NCBI GenBank assembly: GCA_965222725.1
Contig: OZ244969.1
Location: 6,076,001 to 6,140,000, forward strand
Origin: GCA-2748575 sp965222725
GTDB lineage: Bacteria > Pseudomonadota > Gammaproteobacteria > Pseudomonadales > Ketobacteraceae
Reading direction: 5' to 3'
DNA length: 64,000 nt
A program made the position numbers and the translations under genes. The notes below the pieces were generated by a model. That model worked only from the letters and a program-made list of their open reading frames with translations. It was not told the DNA's origin and ran no database searches. Of the stretch, positions 53,909 through 64,000 are shown piece after piece (position 1 is the first letter of the stretch; each line of letters begins with the position of its first letter).

Positions 53909-53923
53909 TGAAAATGATTCTCA
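53909..53923. promoter_or_regulatory. Fur box upstream of CopD-like/TonB receptor operon
   Basis: On the minus strand this is TGAGAATCATTTTCA, matching the 7-1-7 Fur consensus TGATAATNATTATCA at 12 of 14 defined bases. It lies 60 bp upstream of the CopD-like ATG and after the stop-distal side of moaA, so it should repress the operon when iron is plentiful. Confidence 0.75.
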
Positions 53924-53942
53924 TCAATATTCTGAATATATA

Positions 53943-54968
53943 TCAGCCGCCGGTGGCATTCATAAAGCGCACAATCTGCACCTGATCCAGATCGAACTCA
54001 TGGCTGTAGGGTTTGTTGTCGATAGCACTCAGAATGGACTGGCGCAGGACGTCCCGGTTGCCGGGGGAGCTGCGCAGCACCCGTTTAAGATCCACACTGT
54101 GTTCATTGCCCAGGCAGAGCAGCAGGCGGCCTTCGGCGGTTACCCGCACCCGGTTGCAGGTGGCACAAAAATTATGCGTATGGGGGGAAATCAGCCCTAC
54201 CCGCGTGCCGGGGCTGGCGGGCAGACGCAGATAACGGGAAGGCCCGGCGGTTTTTTCCAGGGTTTCCACCAGCTCATAGCGCTGGCGGATGGCAGCTATC
54301 ACATCGTCACTGGAAAAGTGACTGTCGGCGCGGTTATGGGACACCACATGCCCCAGGGGCATTTCTTCGATATAGCTGATATCAATGGCCCGTTCCCGGG
54401 CAAACTCCAGCAGATCGAGCACTTCATCATCGTTCTGCCCGCGCAAAATTACGGCGTTTAACTTGATACGCTCAAAACCCTGTTCACAGGCTTTGTCGAT
54501 TCCGCGGATAACGGTATCCAGATCCCCTACCCGCGTTATTGCCCGGAAACGGTCCGGGCGCAGGGAATCGATACTGATATTGATACGTTTGACACCGGCG
54601 GCTTTCAGATCAGCAGCCTGATCCTGCAGCAGGGAGCCGTTGGTGGTGAGTACAAGTTCGTCCAGCCCCGGCAGTGCGGCGATTTTTTCCATCAGCCCGA
54701 TAGCGCCATGGCGCACCAGGGGTTCGCCACCGGTTAAGCGGATTTTGCGTACACCCAGTTGGGTAAAGGTTTCGCACAGGGTATGAATTTCTTCCAGGGT
54801 CAGCACCTGCTGGCGGGGGATAAATTCCATGTCCTCGCTCATGCAGTACAGACAACGGAAGTTACAGCGATCCGTTAAGGAAATACGCACATAATCGATA
54901 CGGCGATCGAAACGATCCACCAGTTGTTCAGGTGCTGACTGATTTGGAGGTACAGAATACGTTGCCAT
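53943..54968 (-). CDS. moaA: GTP 3',8-cyclase MoaA (molybdenum cofactor synthesis)
   Basis: 341 residues. The radical-SAM cluster is in DRCNFRCLYCMSE. The second, C-terminal [4Fe-4S] cluster ligands lie in HNFCATCNRVRVT and LLLCLGN, and the chain ends in the required Gly-Gly (NATGG). MoaA converts GTP to 3',8-cyclo-GTP, the first step of molybdopterin synthesis. It is the last gene of the nitrate reductase cluster, 33 bp after the parvulin gene, which provides cofactor for NarG. Confidence 0.97.
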   Translation of the reverse strand: MATYSVPPNQSAPEQLVDRFDRRIDYVRISLTDRCNFRCLYCMSEDMEFIPRQQVLTLEEIHTLCETFTQLGVRKIRLTGGEPLVRHGAIGLMEKIAALPGLDELVLTTNGSLLQDQAADLKAAGVKRINISIDSLRPDRFRAITRVGDLDTVIRGIDKACEQGFERIKLNAVILRGQNDDEVLDLLEFARERAIDISYIEEMPLGHVVSHNRADSHFSSDDVIAAIRQRYELVETLEKTAGPSRYLRLPASPGTRVGLISPHTHNFCATCNRVRVTAEGRLLLCLGNEHSVDLKRVLRSSPGNRDVLRQSILSAIDNKPYSHEFDLDQVQIVRFMNATGG

Positions 54969-55001
54969 AACTACCCACTATATAGCCCTGTGCTGCAAAT
55001 A

Positions 55002-55835
55002 CTATTGCACTAAAGGGGTAGCAGCGCCGGGATTGTCCAGCCCTTCGATGTCCGCTTCCCCCATCAGCATACTCACATACTGGCTCACGGCCTTCACCCA
55101 GGCATGATCCTTGAGGTAATCCGAAATCCGGTTTTCACACAGTTCATAAGGCATCTGCTGGCCGTCGATACGGTTGGCAACCCGTACCACATGAAAACCA
55201 TAGCGGCTTTCTACCGGTTTGTGAGCCAGCCCCGGTGACAGCATAAACAACTGCTTTTCAAATTCGGCGACTGTCTGCCCCTTGCTGATCTGCCCCAGGT
55301 TGCCGCCCTGTTCTTTGGAAGGACAGGCAGAAAACTCCCGGGCAAACTCGGGGAACAGATTGATATTTTTTTCCAGCTGCTGAATCAACGCCTCGGCCTG
55401 TTCGCGGCATTCGCGGCGCCCTTTAATATCGTCGGGGGCCACACCCAGCAGAATATGATCCACTTCCAGTAGCGGCGGTGAACAGAATTTTTCCGGATTG
55501 GCATCATAGTATTGCCGGCAACTGGCGGCATCGGCTGCGGGAATTTCCACCTCTTTATCCAATAGTTGGCGAATGACGGATTCTTCTTCCGTTTCACCGT
55601 TAACGGCTGCCGCCGTTACAGAAAGTTCATCAGCCCGCTGCAGCAACAGGTGTTTAACAATCAATGCCTCTGCGGCCAGGTGAATGGCCTGGTCTGCGGA
55701 ATCTGCCGGGTGGTACTGCAGCTCCCGGGCAATTTCCTCTTCGCTAATCTGATGGCCATTAACCTTGATCAGCGGAATCTGTGGGCTGTTGTCTGGAGCA
55801 GCGGTGTGATGGGAACAGGAACTGGCGCTATTCAT
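55002..55835 (-). CDS. Parvulin-type peptidyl-prolyl isomerase of nitrate reductase operon
   Basis: About 277 residues from the ATG at 55835, which has GGAG nine bases upstream (an ATG at 55850 lacks one). After a low-complexity start comes a helical chaperone-like region, then a parvulin domain (~125-225): LEVDHILLGV, SACPSKEQGGNLGQI and SRYGFHVVRVANRI. It resembles the NifM/PpiC proteins found in nar operons of pseudomonads and relatives, where they are thought to aid folding of the enzyme. There is no signal peptide, so it acts in the cytoplasm. It sits between narI and moaA. Confidence 0.9.
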   Translation of the reverse strand: MNSASSCSHHTAAPDNSPQIPLIKVNGHQISEEEIARELQYHPADSADQAIHLAAEALIVKHLLLQRADELSVTAAAVNGETEEESVIRQLLDKEVEIPAADAASCRQYYDANPEKFCSPPLLEVDHILLGVAPDDIKGRRECREQAEALIQQLEKNINLFPEFAREFSACPSKEQGGNLGQISKGQTVAEFEKQLFMLSPGLAHKPVESRYGFHVVRVANRIDGQQMPYELCENRISDYLKDHAWVKAVSQYVSMLMGEADIEGLDNPGAATPLVQ

Positions 55836-55890
55836 AATAATGGGCTCCATTCAGGGCAAAATACGGCATAACACATTCAGTGGTGATGCC

Positions 55891-55910
55891 CCGCCAGACA
55901 CACCTGGCGG
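55891..55910. other. Intra-operon hairpin between narI and parvulin gene
   Basis: CCGCCAG (55891-55897) pairs exactly with CTGGCGG (55904-55910), seven pairs with a six-base loop, just after the narI stop. There is no T tract; it may stabilise the upstream message or attenuate the downstream genes. Confidence 0.5.
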
Positions 55911-55922
55911 AGCTTGGTGGCT

Positions 55923-56609
55923 TCAGTTTACGTGCTGTTTTTGGCGAACCAGCTGATAACCCCGGCCCAGATACCATACCGGCGCGCTCACTATGTGCAC
56001 CAGCCGGGTAAAGGGAAAGAGCACAAACAGGGTCATACCCAGAAACACGTGCAGTTTGTAAATAATATTCACACTGGCAATAGCAGTGGCGGCATCCCCC
56101 GGTGACAGGGTAACCAGGGACTGGGCCCAGGTGGCCAGCAATACCATGACGGAACCGTCAAGGTGACCTGCTGATACCACAATACTGATCAGCCCCAGGG
56201 TTAACTGAATCCACAATACAATCAGCACCAGCAAATCGGATTTGCTGGTATTGGCTTTAACCCGGTCGTCCGTTAAACGGCGGTGAATCAGCATGGTAAG
56301 CCCGATAAAGCAAAGAATGCCGAAGAAACCTCCGCTGATCATGGCCAGCAATTGTTTATTGGGTGTGGAAATCACGTGGTGGTAAATGGACTCCGGTACC
56401 AGCAGGCCGACAAAATGCCCCGCCAGAATAAAGAGCACACCCACGTGAAACAGGTTACTGGCCAGACGCATATTTTTTTTGCGCAGCATCTGGCTGGAAT
56501 CCGCCTTCCAGGTGTACTGGGCCAGATCAAAACGCGCCCAGGCACCAATCAAACAGATAGCGAGCGCAACGTAAGGATAAATTCCAAAAAGCAGCAGGTT
56601 AACACTCAT
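55923..56609 (-). CDS. narI: Respiratory nitrate reductase gamma subunit NarI (cytochrome b)
   Basis: 228 residues from the ATG at 56609, with GAGGAG upstream; the frame stays open further upstream but overlaps narJ and has no family similarity. Five membrane helices. The haem ligand histidines are in NLFHVGVLFILAGHFVG and in YKLHVFLGMTLFVLFPFTR, then LVHIVSAP. NarI is the quinol-oxidising di-haem b subunit that anchors NarGH in the inner membrane. Confidence 0.96.
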   Translation of the reverse strand: MSVNLLLFGIYPYVALAICLIGAWARFDLAQYTWKADSSQMLRKKNMRLASNLFHVGVLFILAGHFVGLLVPESIYHHVISTPNKQLLAMISGGFFGILCFIGLTMLIHRRLTDDRVKANTSKSDLLVLIVLWIQLTLGLISIVVSAGHLDGSVMVLLATWAQSLVTLSPGDAATAIASVNIIYKLHVFLGMTLFVLFPFTRLVHIVSAPVWYLGRGYQLVRQKQHVN

Positions 56610-56611
56610 GT

Positions 56612-57349
56612 CTATTCTCCTCTTGCCAGCTGGCTGGCAACGTTTGGCTGAACCCAGTGCACGGCAGTGGGCACTTCTTCTTTCAGTTTGGTGGGGCGTT
56701 GAGCTGCAGAAGACGGACAGGATTCTCCACCGGCGGGATCGCCCATAAAGGTCACCATTTCTTCTTCCCAGACTTTGTCCATGGCTTCCAGGGAATCGTC
56801 CCTTTCTTCGCTGGCGGCTTTTTCCCGCAAGGCAGATTCGTTCACCTGCACGCCGGAAATCATCAGCAGCGCATCCATCAGGCTGGCGTACTCGCACTGG
56901 CGTTCTTTCATGCGGGCACTGAGCACACCCAGAATATGGGCCACATCCGCCAGGCCTTCGCGGGCTTCCATATCGTCCCGGGTGGACAGGTATTCCAGAT
57001 ACATGGGAATGTAATCCGGCAGCTCGCGGCGATTGATTTCAAAGCCGGCCTGTTGATAAATGTCCATCAGGTCCACCATGGCCTGGCCACGATCACGGCT
57101 TTCGCCGTGAACATGTTCAAACAACAGCAGTGACAGGGAACGACCACGATCAAAATGCTCACCGTAAGATTCCTGCAGGTCCATAATGTCCCGCTGGCAA
57201 AAGGCATCCACAAAGGTCCGCAGTTCGGCACGCATGTCCGGGGAAATTTCTTTCGCCTTGGCAATCAGTGCTTTCAGATCCTCTGCGTGCTCCTGTAATT
57301 CCGCTGTGGGGTAATCCATCAGTACGGAAATGACTTTTAAAATTTCCAT
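56612..57349 (-). CDS. narJ: Nitrate reductase assembly chaperone NarJ
   Basis: 245 residues, all-helical chaperone of the TorD/NarJ type: MEILKVISVLMDYPTAELQE at the N-terminus and YGEHFDRGRSLSLLLFEHVH in the core. It binds apo-NarG and allows molybdenum cofactor insertion before attachment to NarI. It starts 4 bases after the narH stop and ends two bases before the narI ATG. Confidence 0.96.
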   Translation of the reverse strand: MEILKVISVLMDYPTAELQEHAEDLKALIAKAKEISPDMRAELRTFVDAFCQRDIMDLQESYGEHFDRGRSLSLLLFEHVHGESRDRGQAMVDLMDIYQQAGFEINRRELPDYIPMYLEYLSTRDDMEAREGLADVAHILGVLSARMKERQCEYASLMDALLMISGVQVNESALREKAASEERDDSLEAMDKVWEEEMVTFMGDPAGGESCPSSAAQRPTKLKEEVPTAVHWVQPNVASQLARGE

Positions 57350-57353
57350 GGCA

Positions 57354-58889
<1,536 letters not shown>

Positions 58890-58901
58890 CAGATCAGTCT
58901 C

Positions 58902-61900
58902 CTACACATCTTGAGGTAAAGGTTGTGGCAGATCATCCCCGTTGGGGCCGTCCAGCCAATCGACTTTGTCCATTTTGCGCACCACCACAAACTCGTCGCG
59001 GTTACAGCCCACGGTGCCGTAGTAGTTAAAGCCGTAGGACTGTTGCGCGTAGCCGCCGATCATGTGGGTGGGCTTCATCACAATCCGGGTAACCGAGTTG
59101 TGGTGACCGCCACGAGTGCCGGTCATTTGTGATCCGGGGGTGTTCACAATCCGCTCCTGAGCGTGGTACATCATCACCATGCCCTGTTTTACCCGCTGGC
59201 TGACCACCGCCCGGCAGGCAATGGCGCCGTTGGCGTTAAAGATTTCGATCCAGTCGTTATCCACAATACCTGCTTCTTTCGCATCAATTTCGCTGATCCA
59301 GGTGATAGGACCACCACGGGACAGCGTGAGCATGTGCAGGTTGTCGGAATAGGTACTGTGAATACCCCACTTCTGGTGCGGCGTGATCCAGTTCAGCACC
59401 AGCTCCTTGTTACCGTTGGGCTTGGTATCCTTCACGTAGCTGATGGTGCGGGTGTTAATGGGCGGCCGGTAAGACACAAACTGCTCACCGAATGCCTGCA
59501 TCCACAAATGATCCTGATAGAACTGCTGGCGGCCGGTAATGGTGCGCCAGGGAATCAGTTCATGGACATTGGTGTAACCGGCGTTGTAGCTCACGTGCTC
59601 ATCTTCCAGACCGGACCAGGTGGGCGAGGAAATAATTTTCCGCGGTTGTGCCTGAATATCCCGGAAGCGAATGGCTTCGTGCTCTTTGCCCACGGCCAGA
59701 TGGGAATGATCCCGGCCGGTGACCTTGCTCAAGGCACCCCAGGCTTTTACGGCCACATGACCGTTGGTTTCCGGCGCCAGGGTTAATACCACTTCAGCGG
59801 CATCAATGGCAGATTCAATCCGTGGCTGACCTTTGCTGACACCCTCTTCCGTTACCCGGTGATTAAGATCCCGTAAAAATTCCACTTCGGCGTCGGTATT
59901 CCAGTTAATGCCTTTGCCACCGTTACCGGCGGTTTCCAGCAGCGGACCCAGTGAGGTGAATTTTTTATAGGTGTTGGGGTAATCCCGTTCCACCACGGCG
60001 ATGTTGGGCATGGTTTTGCCGGGTACCGGATCGCATTCACCTTTTTTCCAGTCTTTTACATCAAAGGGCTGGGCCAGTTCTCCGGGAGTGTCGTGCAGCA
60101 AGGGAATGGTCACTACATCTTTTTCCACGCCCAAATGGCCAACCGCCACTTCTGAGAATTTTTTGGCAATGCCCTTGTAGATTTCAAAATCGGACTTGGA
60201 TTCCCAGGCCGGGTCGGTAGCTGCCGACAACGGATGAATAAAGGGGTGCATGTCCGAGGTGTTCAGATCGTCTTTTTCATACCAGACCGCGGTGGGCAAC
60301 ACGATATCGGAATACACACAGGTGGATGACATGCGGAAGTCCAGAGTCACCACCAGATCCAGTTTGCCCTGGGCGCCTTCGTCAACCCATTCCACTTCTT
60401 TGGGCTTTTCGCCGCCCCGTTTGCCCAGGTCTTCGTTCATGACACCGTTTTTGGTGCCCAGCAGGTACTTGAGCATGTACTCATGGCCCTTGCCGGAAGA
60501 ACCCAGCAAGTTGGAACGCCAGATAAAGAGATTACGGGGGAAGTTGGCCGGGTTATCCGGTGCTTCGCAGGCAAAGTGCAACTGCCCGGACTTGAGTTGA
60601 TCCACCACATACTCTTTGGGATCTTTACCCTGGGCTTCCGCCTCTTTGGCAACGGCTAACGGGTTGCGGTTAAGTTGTGGTGCGGAGGGTAGCCAGCCCA
60701 TGCGTTCTGCCTTGACGTTATAATCGATCATGGCTTCCGGCATGCTGTTTTTATCCGCCAGGGGGGACAGCACTTCATGAATACTCATTTTTTCATGGCG
60801 CCACTGGGAACTGTGGTTGTAGAAAAATGAAGTGGAGTTCATATGGCGCGGCGGACGTGCCCAGTCCAGGCCAAAGGCCAGGGGCAGCCAGCCGGTTTGC
60901 GGACGCAGTTTTTCCTGGCCCACATAGTGCGCCCAGCCACCACCGGACTGTCCCACACAACCACACATCATCAGCATGTTGATCAGGCCGCGGTAGTTCA
61001 TGTCCATGTGGTACCAGTGGTTCATGGCAGCACCCACAATCACCATGGATTTACCGTGGGTCTTGTCGGCGTTGTCAGCAAACTCGCGGGCTACCTGAAT
61101 GATTTTTTCACGGCTGACACCGGTGATTTTTTCCTGCCAGGCAGGGGTAAAAGGCACGCTGGCATCGTTATAGTCTGCCGCCACATTGTCGCCGCCCAGG
61201 CCGCGATCAATGGCATAGTTGGCAATCAGCAGGTCGTACACCGTGGCCACTTTCACTTCATTGCCATCGGCAGTTTTTACCGACTGGAAAGGCACGTGGC
61301 GGAACTGAACTTCCTCCCCCTCTACATGCTGAAAGTGTTCGTGTTGCTGGCCACCAAAGTATGGGAAAGCCACGGGCACGGCATTGTCGGCACCATTGAT
61401 CAGGGTCAGCTGCAGCCTGGTGTCTTTGCCGGTACCGTCTTTTTCCTCGATGTTCCATTTGCCTTCTTCACCCCAGCGATAACCGATGGCACCTCGGGGC
61501 GATACCAGGGAACCGTCCTGATCCACGGCGATAGTTTTCCATTCCGGGTTGTTGTCCTGACCCAGGTTGCTGTCCAGATCAGACGCCCGCAGGAAACGGG
61601 TGGGCTTGTAGCCGTTTTCGTGGGGTTCCAGCAACACCAGCATGGGGGAGTCGGTGTACTTGCGTACGTAACCGGTAAAGTATTCGCTGGGCTTGTCCAG
61701 ATGGAATTCTTTCAGAATCACGTGACCAAAGGCCATACCCAGAGCCGCATCGGTGCCCTGCTTGGGGTTAAGCCACAGATCCGTGAGTTTGGCCACTTCG
61801 GAATAATCCGGCGTGATAGAAACCGTTTTGGCACCCTTGTAACGCACCTCGGTAAAGAAGTGTGCGTCGGGAGTCCGTGTCTGAGGTACGTTGGAACCCC

Positions 61901-62654
61901 AGGCAATAATGTAATTGGAGTTATACCAGTCGGCAGATTCCGGCACGTCCGTCTGCTCACCCCAGGTCATGGGGGAAGACGGCGGCAAATCGCAGTACCA
62001 GTCATAAAAACTCATGCACACGCCGCCGATCAGCGACAGGTAACGGGAACCGGCCGCGTAAGACACCATGGACATGGCAGGAATAGGCGAAAAACCGATA
62101 ATGCGGTCAGGCCCGTATTGCTTGGCGGTGTACACGTTGGCGGCGGCAATGATTTCGTTCACTTCATTCCAGGATGAACGCACAAAACCACCCAGACCAC
62201 GCTTGGTTTTATACAGCTTTGTTCTTTCCGGGTCTTCCACAATGGCTTCCCAGGCTTCTACCGGCCCCAGGGAACGGCGCAGATCCCGCCACAATTGCAG
62301 TAAAGGCTTGCGCACTTTGGGATACTTCACACGGTTAGCGCTGTACACATACCAGGAATAACTGGCCCCGCGGGGGCAGCCACGCGGTTCGTGGTTGGGA
62401 AGATCCGGCCGGGTACGGGGGTAATCGGTTTGCTGGGTTTCCCAGGTGATTAACCCGTTTTTGACATAGATTTTCCAGCTGCAGGAGCCGGTGCAGTTCA
62501 CCCCGTGGGTTGAACGTACAATCTTGTCGTGTTGCCAGCGCTTACGGTAACCGTCTTCCCAGGCGCGGCTTTCGTTAGTGACTTCGCCATGACCGTTGGC
62601 AAACTCACTTTGCTTCTTTTTGAAGAACTGTAAGCGATCTAAAAAATGACTCAT
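58902..62654 (-). CDS. narG: Respiratory nitrate reductase alpha subunit NarG
   Basis: 1250 residues. The FS0 [4Fe-4S] ligands are His50, Cys54, Cys58 and Cys93 (STHGVNCTGSCSW, RGCPRG). The molybdenum ligand is Asp222 in SFYDWYCDLPP, the same numbering as E. coli NarG within one residue. Molybdo-bis-MGD binding segments such as WGSNVPQTRTPDA follow. It reduces nitrate to nitrite on the cytoplasmic face; there is no Tat signal, and the N-terminus starts MSHFLDRLQFF as in the membrane-bound type. It is followed by narH, narJ and narI. Confidence 0.98.
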   Translation of the reverse strand: MSHFLDRLQFFKKKQSEFANGHGEVTNESRAWEDGYRKRWQHDKIVRSTHGVNCTGSCSWKIYVKNGLITWETQQTDYPRTRPDLPNHEPRGCPRGASYSWYVYSANRVKYPKVRKPLLQLWRDLRRSLGPVEAWEAIVEDPERTKLYKTKRGLGGFVRSSWNEVNEIIAAANVYTAKQYGPDRIIGFSPIPAMSMVSYAAGSRYLSLIGGVCMSFYDWYCDLPPSSPMTWGEQTDVPESADWYNSNYIIAWGSNVPQTRTPDAHFFTEVRYKGAKTVSITPDYSEVAKLTDLWLNPKQGTDAALGMAFGHVILKEFHLDKPSEYFTGYVRKYTDSPMLVLLEPHENGYKPTRFLRASDLDSNLGQDNNPEWKTIAVDQDGSLVSPRGAIGYRWGEEGKWNIEEKDGTGKDTRLQLTLINGADNAVPVAFPYFGGQQHEHFQHVEGEEVQFRHVPFQSVKTADGNEVKVATVYDLLIANYAIDRGLGGDNVAADYNDASVPFTPAWQEKITGVSREKIIQVAREFADNADKTHGKSMVIVGAAMNHWYHMDMNYRGLINMLMMCGCVGQSGGGWAHYVGQEKLRPQTGWLPLAFGLDWARPPRHMNSTSFFYNHSSQWRHEKMSIHEVLSPLADKNSMPEAMIDYNVKAERMGWLPSAPQLNRNPLAVAKEAEAQGKDPKEYVVDQLKSGQLHFACEAPDNPANFPRNLFIWRSNLLGSSGKGHEYMLKYLLGTKNGVMNEDLGKRGGEKPKEVEWVDEGAQGKLDLVVTLDFRMSSTCVYSDIVLPTAVWYEKDDLNTSDMHPFIHPLSAATDPAWESKSDFEIYKGIAKKFSEVAVGHLGVEKDVVTIPLLHDTPGELAQPFDVKDWKKGECDPVPGKTMPNIAVVERDYPNTYKKFTSLGPLLETAGNGGKGINWNTDAEVEFLRDLNHRVTEEGVSKGQPRIESAIDAAEVVLTLAPETNGHVAVKAWGALSKVTGRDHSHLAVGKEHEAIRFRDIQAQPRKIISSPTWSGLEDEHVSYNAGYTNVHELIPWRTITGRQQFYQDHLWMQAFGEQFVSYRPPINTRTISYVKDTKPNGNKELVLNWITPHQKWGIHSTYSDNLHMLTLSRGGPITWISEIDAKEAGIVDNDWIEIFNANGAIACRAVVSQRVKQGMVMMYHAQERIVNTPGSQMTGTRGGHHNSVTRIVMKPTHMIGGYAQQSYGFNYYGTVGCNRDEFVVVRKMDKVDWLDGPNGDDLPQPLPQDV

Positions 62655-62686
62655 GGAACTCGCCCTCTCAACTCAATCTTGCTGTT

Positions 62687-62708
62687 GGCCCCGCGTCTTT
62701 GCGGGGCC
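62687..62708. other. Hairpin between narK and narG
   Basis: GGCCCCGC (62687-62694) pairs exactly with GCGGGGCC (62701-62708), eight pairs with a six-base loop, in the 88 bp between narK and narG. No T tract follows on the minus strand, so it more likely sets relative mRNA stability or partial attenuation than full termination. Confidence 0.5.
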
Positions 62709-62742
62709 GGGTTAAAGTGCTGATACTTTCAGGGTTGCAACA

Positions 62743-64000
62743 TCAGGGGTTATAAAACTCACCGCTTTTGCGCAGGTAGAAGAACCAGTTAATCACCAGA
62801 CACACGCCGTAGAAGATGGCGAATCCGTACAGGGCATCTTCCGGTGTGGTCAGCTTGATCTGTTCGCCCAGCACTTTAGGGATAATGAAGGCACCGTAGG
62901 CCGCCACTGCAGAGGTCCAGCCCAGTACCGGACCGGCTTGTTCTTTATCAAACACCATGGCGATGGTACGGAAAGTGGAACCGTTGCCGATACCGGTAGC
63001 CGCAAACAACACCAGGAACAGAATAAAGAAAGGTACAAAGAATTCTTCCGGTGTGGCGGAGGCATAGGCCGCTTTCATGTAGTAGGCAACACCCAGTGCG
63101 CAGGCCACCATCACCACTGAACAGATCTGGGTTACCAGAGCACCGCCCACCTTGTCAGAAATCCAGCCACCCACCGGGCGAATCAGCGCACCGATAAAGG
63201 GGCCCATCCAGGCATACATCAGGGCACTGGGGCCGTTGGCATTGGGGGTGTTGTGGGTCATCACACCATCCACCATCACATGCTGAAAGCCGAAGATAAC
63301 TTTAATGGCCAGCGGGAAAGAAGCGGCAAAGCCGATAAAGGAGCCGAAGGTCATGGTGTAGATCACACTCATTACCCAGGTGTGTTTGTTGTTAAAGATT
63401 TTGTACTGACGGTTCAGGTTGTCGCGGATCGCACCCGGCATCAGCTTTAACAGGAACACCGTCATGGCAATGACGATGGGCAGCACAAGCCACTTGCTGA
63501 TTCCAAAACCTGAACCACCCACGTTTTCCGGCAGCATCAGCCACAAACCAAAGATGGCAGAGAAGAAGCCGATAAACAGCATAATGGAAATAATGGAAAA
63601 GGATCCGATGGGGCTGGGCAGCTCCGGGGTAACATGGGATGCCTTGATGTTGTTCATTCCGAACCAGCCGGCAAAGGCCAGCGGCACCAGAAAGATCAGC
63701 CACAGGTAACCGGCATTGTGAATCCAGGCATCGGAACCGGCAGGGATTTTACCGATCAGGGTGCCGGAGGTGTTCACCAGGGTCATGGGTTCGCCACCAA
63801 AGATACCGAAGGTCATAAACAGCGGTACCAGAATCTGCATGGTGGTAACACCAAAGTTACCCAGACCGGCGTTCAGGCCCAGGGCAAGGCCCTGTTGTTT
63901 CTTGGGAAAGAAAAAGCTGATATTGGACATGGAGGACGCGAAGTTACCGCCACCCAGACCGGACAACAGCGCCAGGCACTGGAACACCCACAACGGCGTG
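62743..64000 (-). CDS. narK: Nitrate/nitrite transporter NarK (N-terminus beyond window)
   Basis: The last ~419 codons of a major facilitator protein; the frame is open to the window edge, so the true start lies outside. Nitrate-signature segments are visible: GLGGGNFASSMSNISFFFPK and NAGLGNFGVTTMQI, then later GAFIIPKVLGEQI. About ten transmembrane helices are present. NarK moves nitrate in by proton symport or exchanges it for nitrite. It is the first visible gene of the nar cluster, so the promoter and any FNR or NarL sites are out of view. Confidence 0.95.
   Translation of the reverse strand, partial: TPLWVFQCLALLSGLGGGNFASSMSNISFFFPKKQQGLALGLNAGLGNFGVTTMQILVPLFMTFGIFGGEPMTLVNTSGTLIGKIPAGSDAWIHNAGYLWLIFLVPLAFAGWFGMNNIKASHVTPELPSPIGSFSIISIMLFIGFFSAIFGLWLMLPENVGGSGFGISKWLVLPIVIAMTVFLLKLMPGAIRDNLNRQYKIFNNKHTWVMSVIYTMTFGSFIGFAASFPLAIKVIFGFQHVMVDGVMTHNTPNANGPSALMYAWMGPFIGALIRPVGGWISDKVGGALVTQICSVVMVACALGVAYYMKAAYASATPEEFFVPFFILFLVLFAATGIGNGSTFRTIAMVFDKEQAGPVLGWTSAVAAYGAFIIPKVLGEQIKLTTPEDALYGFAIFYGVCLVINWFFYLRKSGEFYNP

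Noticed and set aside
56610..56897. An N-terminal extension of 96 residues on NarI.
   Set aside because: It overlaps narJ out of frame, its sequence is Arg-rich without similarity, and a GAGGAG site precedes the ATG at 56609.
60843..62177. A long open frame of 444 codons on the plus strand.
   Set aside because: It lies wholly antisense to the conserved narG gene; its His- and Val-rich translation is typical of a mirror frame and shows no family features.

Overview
The window looks like a chromosome segment of a free-living, probably marine or aquatic gammaproteobacterium. The evidence is the narKGHJI cluster with moaA, a DUF3080 lipoprotein, TRAP and TonB-dependent transporters, and PEP-CTERM proteins. 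An oligotrophic hydrocarbon or lipid degrader of the Alcanivorax/Ketobacter/Marinobacter kind would fit, but genus is a guess. I see no rRNA, tRNA, insertion sequence, phage or CRISPR array. The genes at both edges (amidase, narK) are cut by the window.

Layout. 1-5.7 kb: a truncated amidase, then a three-gene overlapping operon (double periplasmic-binding-domain lytic transglycosylase lipoprotein, FapA/DUF342 protein, CBS-pair protein). 5.8-15.6 kb: DUF1569 protein, cold shock protein, a sensor-less hybrid histidine kinase, an SMP-30-like protein, a DUF3080 lipoprotein, a SRPBCC-SDR fusion, a retinol-saturase-like flavoprotein and an AraC regulator. The last three suggest hydrophobic-substrate redox metabolism. 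16-28 kb: cell-surface proteins. They are a giant Ig/calcium-repeat protein with an internal GlyGly-CTERM-like anchor fused to a beta-barrel, two PEP-CTERM proteins with sigma-54-like promoters, and a PEGA/DUF2135/M15 peptidase lipoprotein. They are interleaved with a FKBP-dienelactone hydrolase-cupin operon, an SDR and an acyltransferase. 28.5-29.7 kb: a ccdAB toxin-antitoxin pair and a PhnA-domain protein.

29.7-51.1 kb is the most unusual region. A continuous minus-strand series runs from a CheY-like regulator and a REC-GGDEF-EAL protein through TRAP permeases (dctQ, dctM). It continues with a TonB-dependent receptor, a 1772-residue Ser/Thr kinase-ATPase-GAF-histidine kinase, and a single C-A-PCP-KS-AT-ACP-TE hybrid NRPS/PKS. 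The TRAP binding protein (dctP) lies beyond the megasynthase, so the receptor-kinase-synthase cassette, together with a family VIII esterase/beta-lactamase, appears to sit inside a TRAP locus. I infer a self-contained unit that imports or senses a compound at the outer membrane and makes an aminoacyl-malonyl (beta-keto) metabolite.

51.2-53.9 kb: a Fur-box-preceded operon of a CopD-like membrane protein and a second TonB receptor, probably metal acquisition. 53.9-64 kb: a respiratory nitrate reductase operon read narK-narG-narH-narJ-narI-parvulin-moaA, coupling nitrate uptake, enzyme assembly and molybdenum cofactor synthesis for anaerobic respiration.
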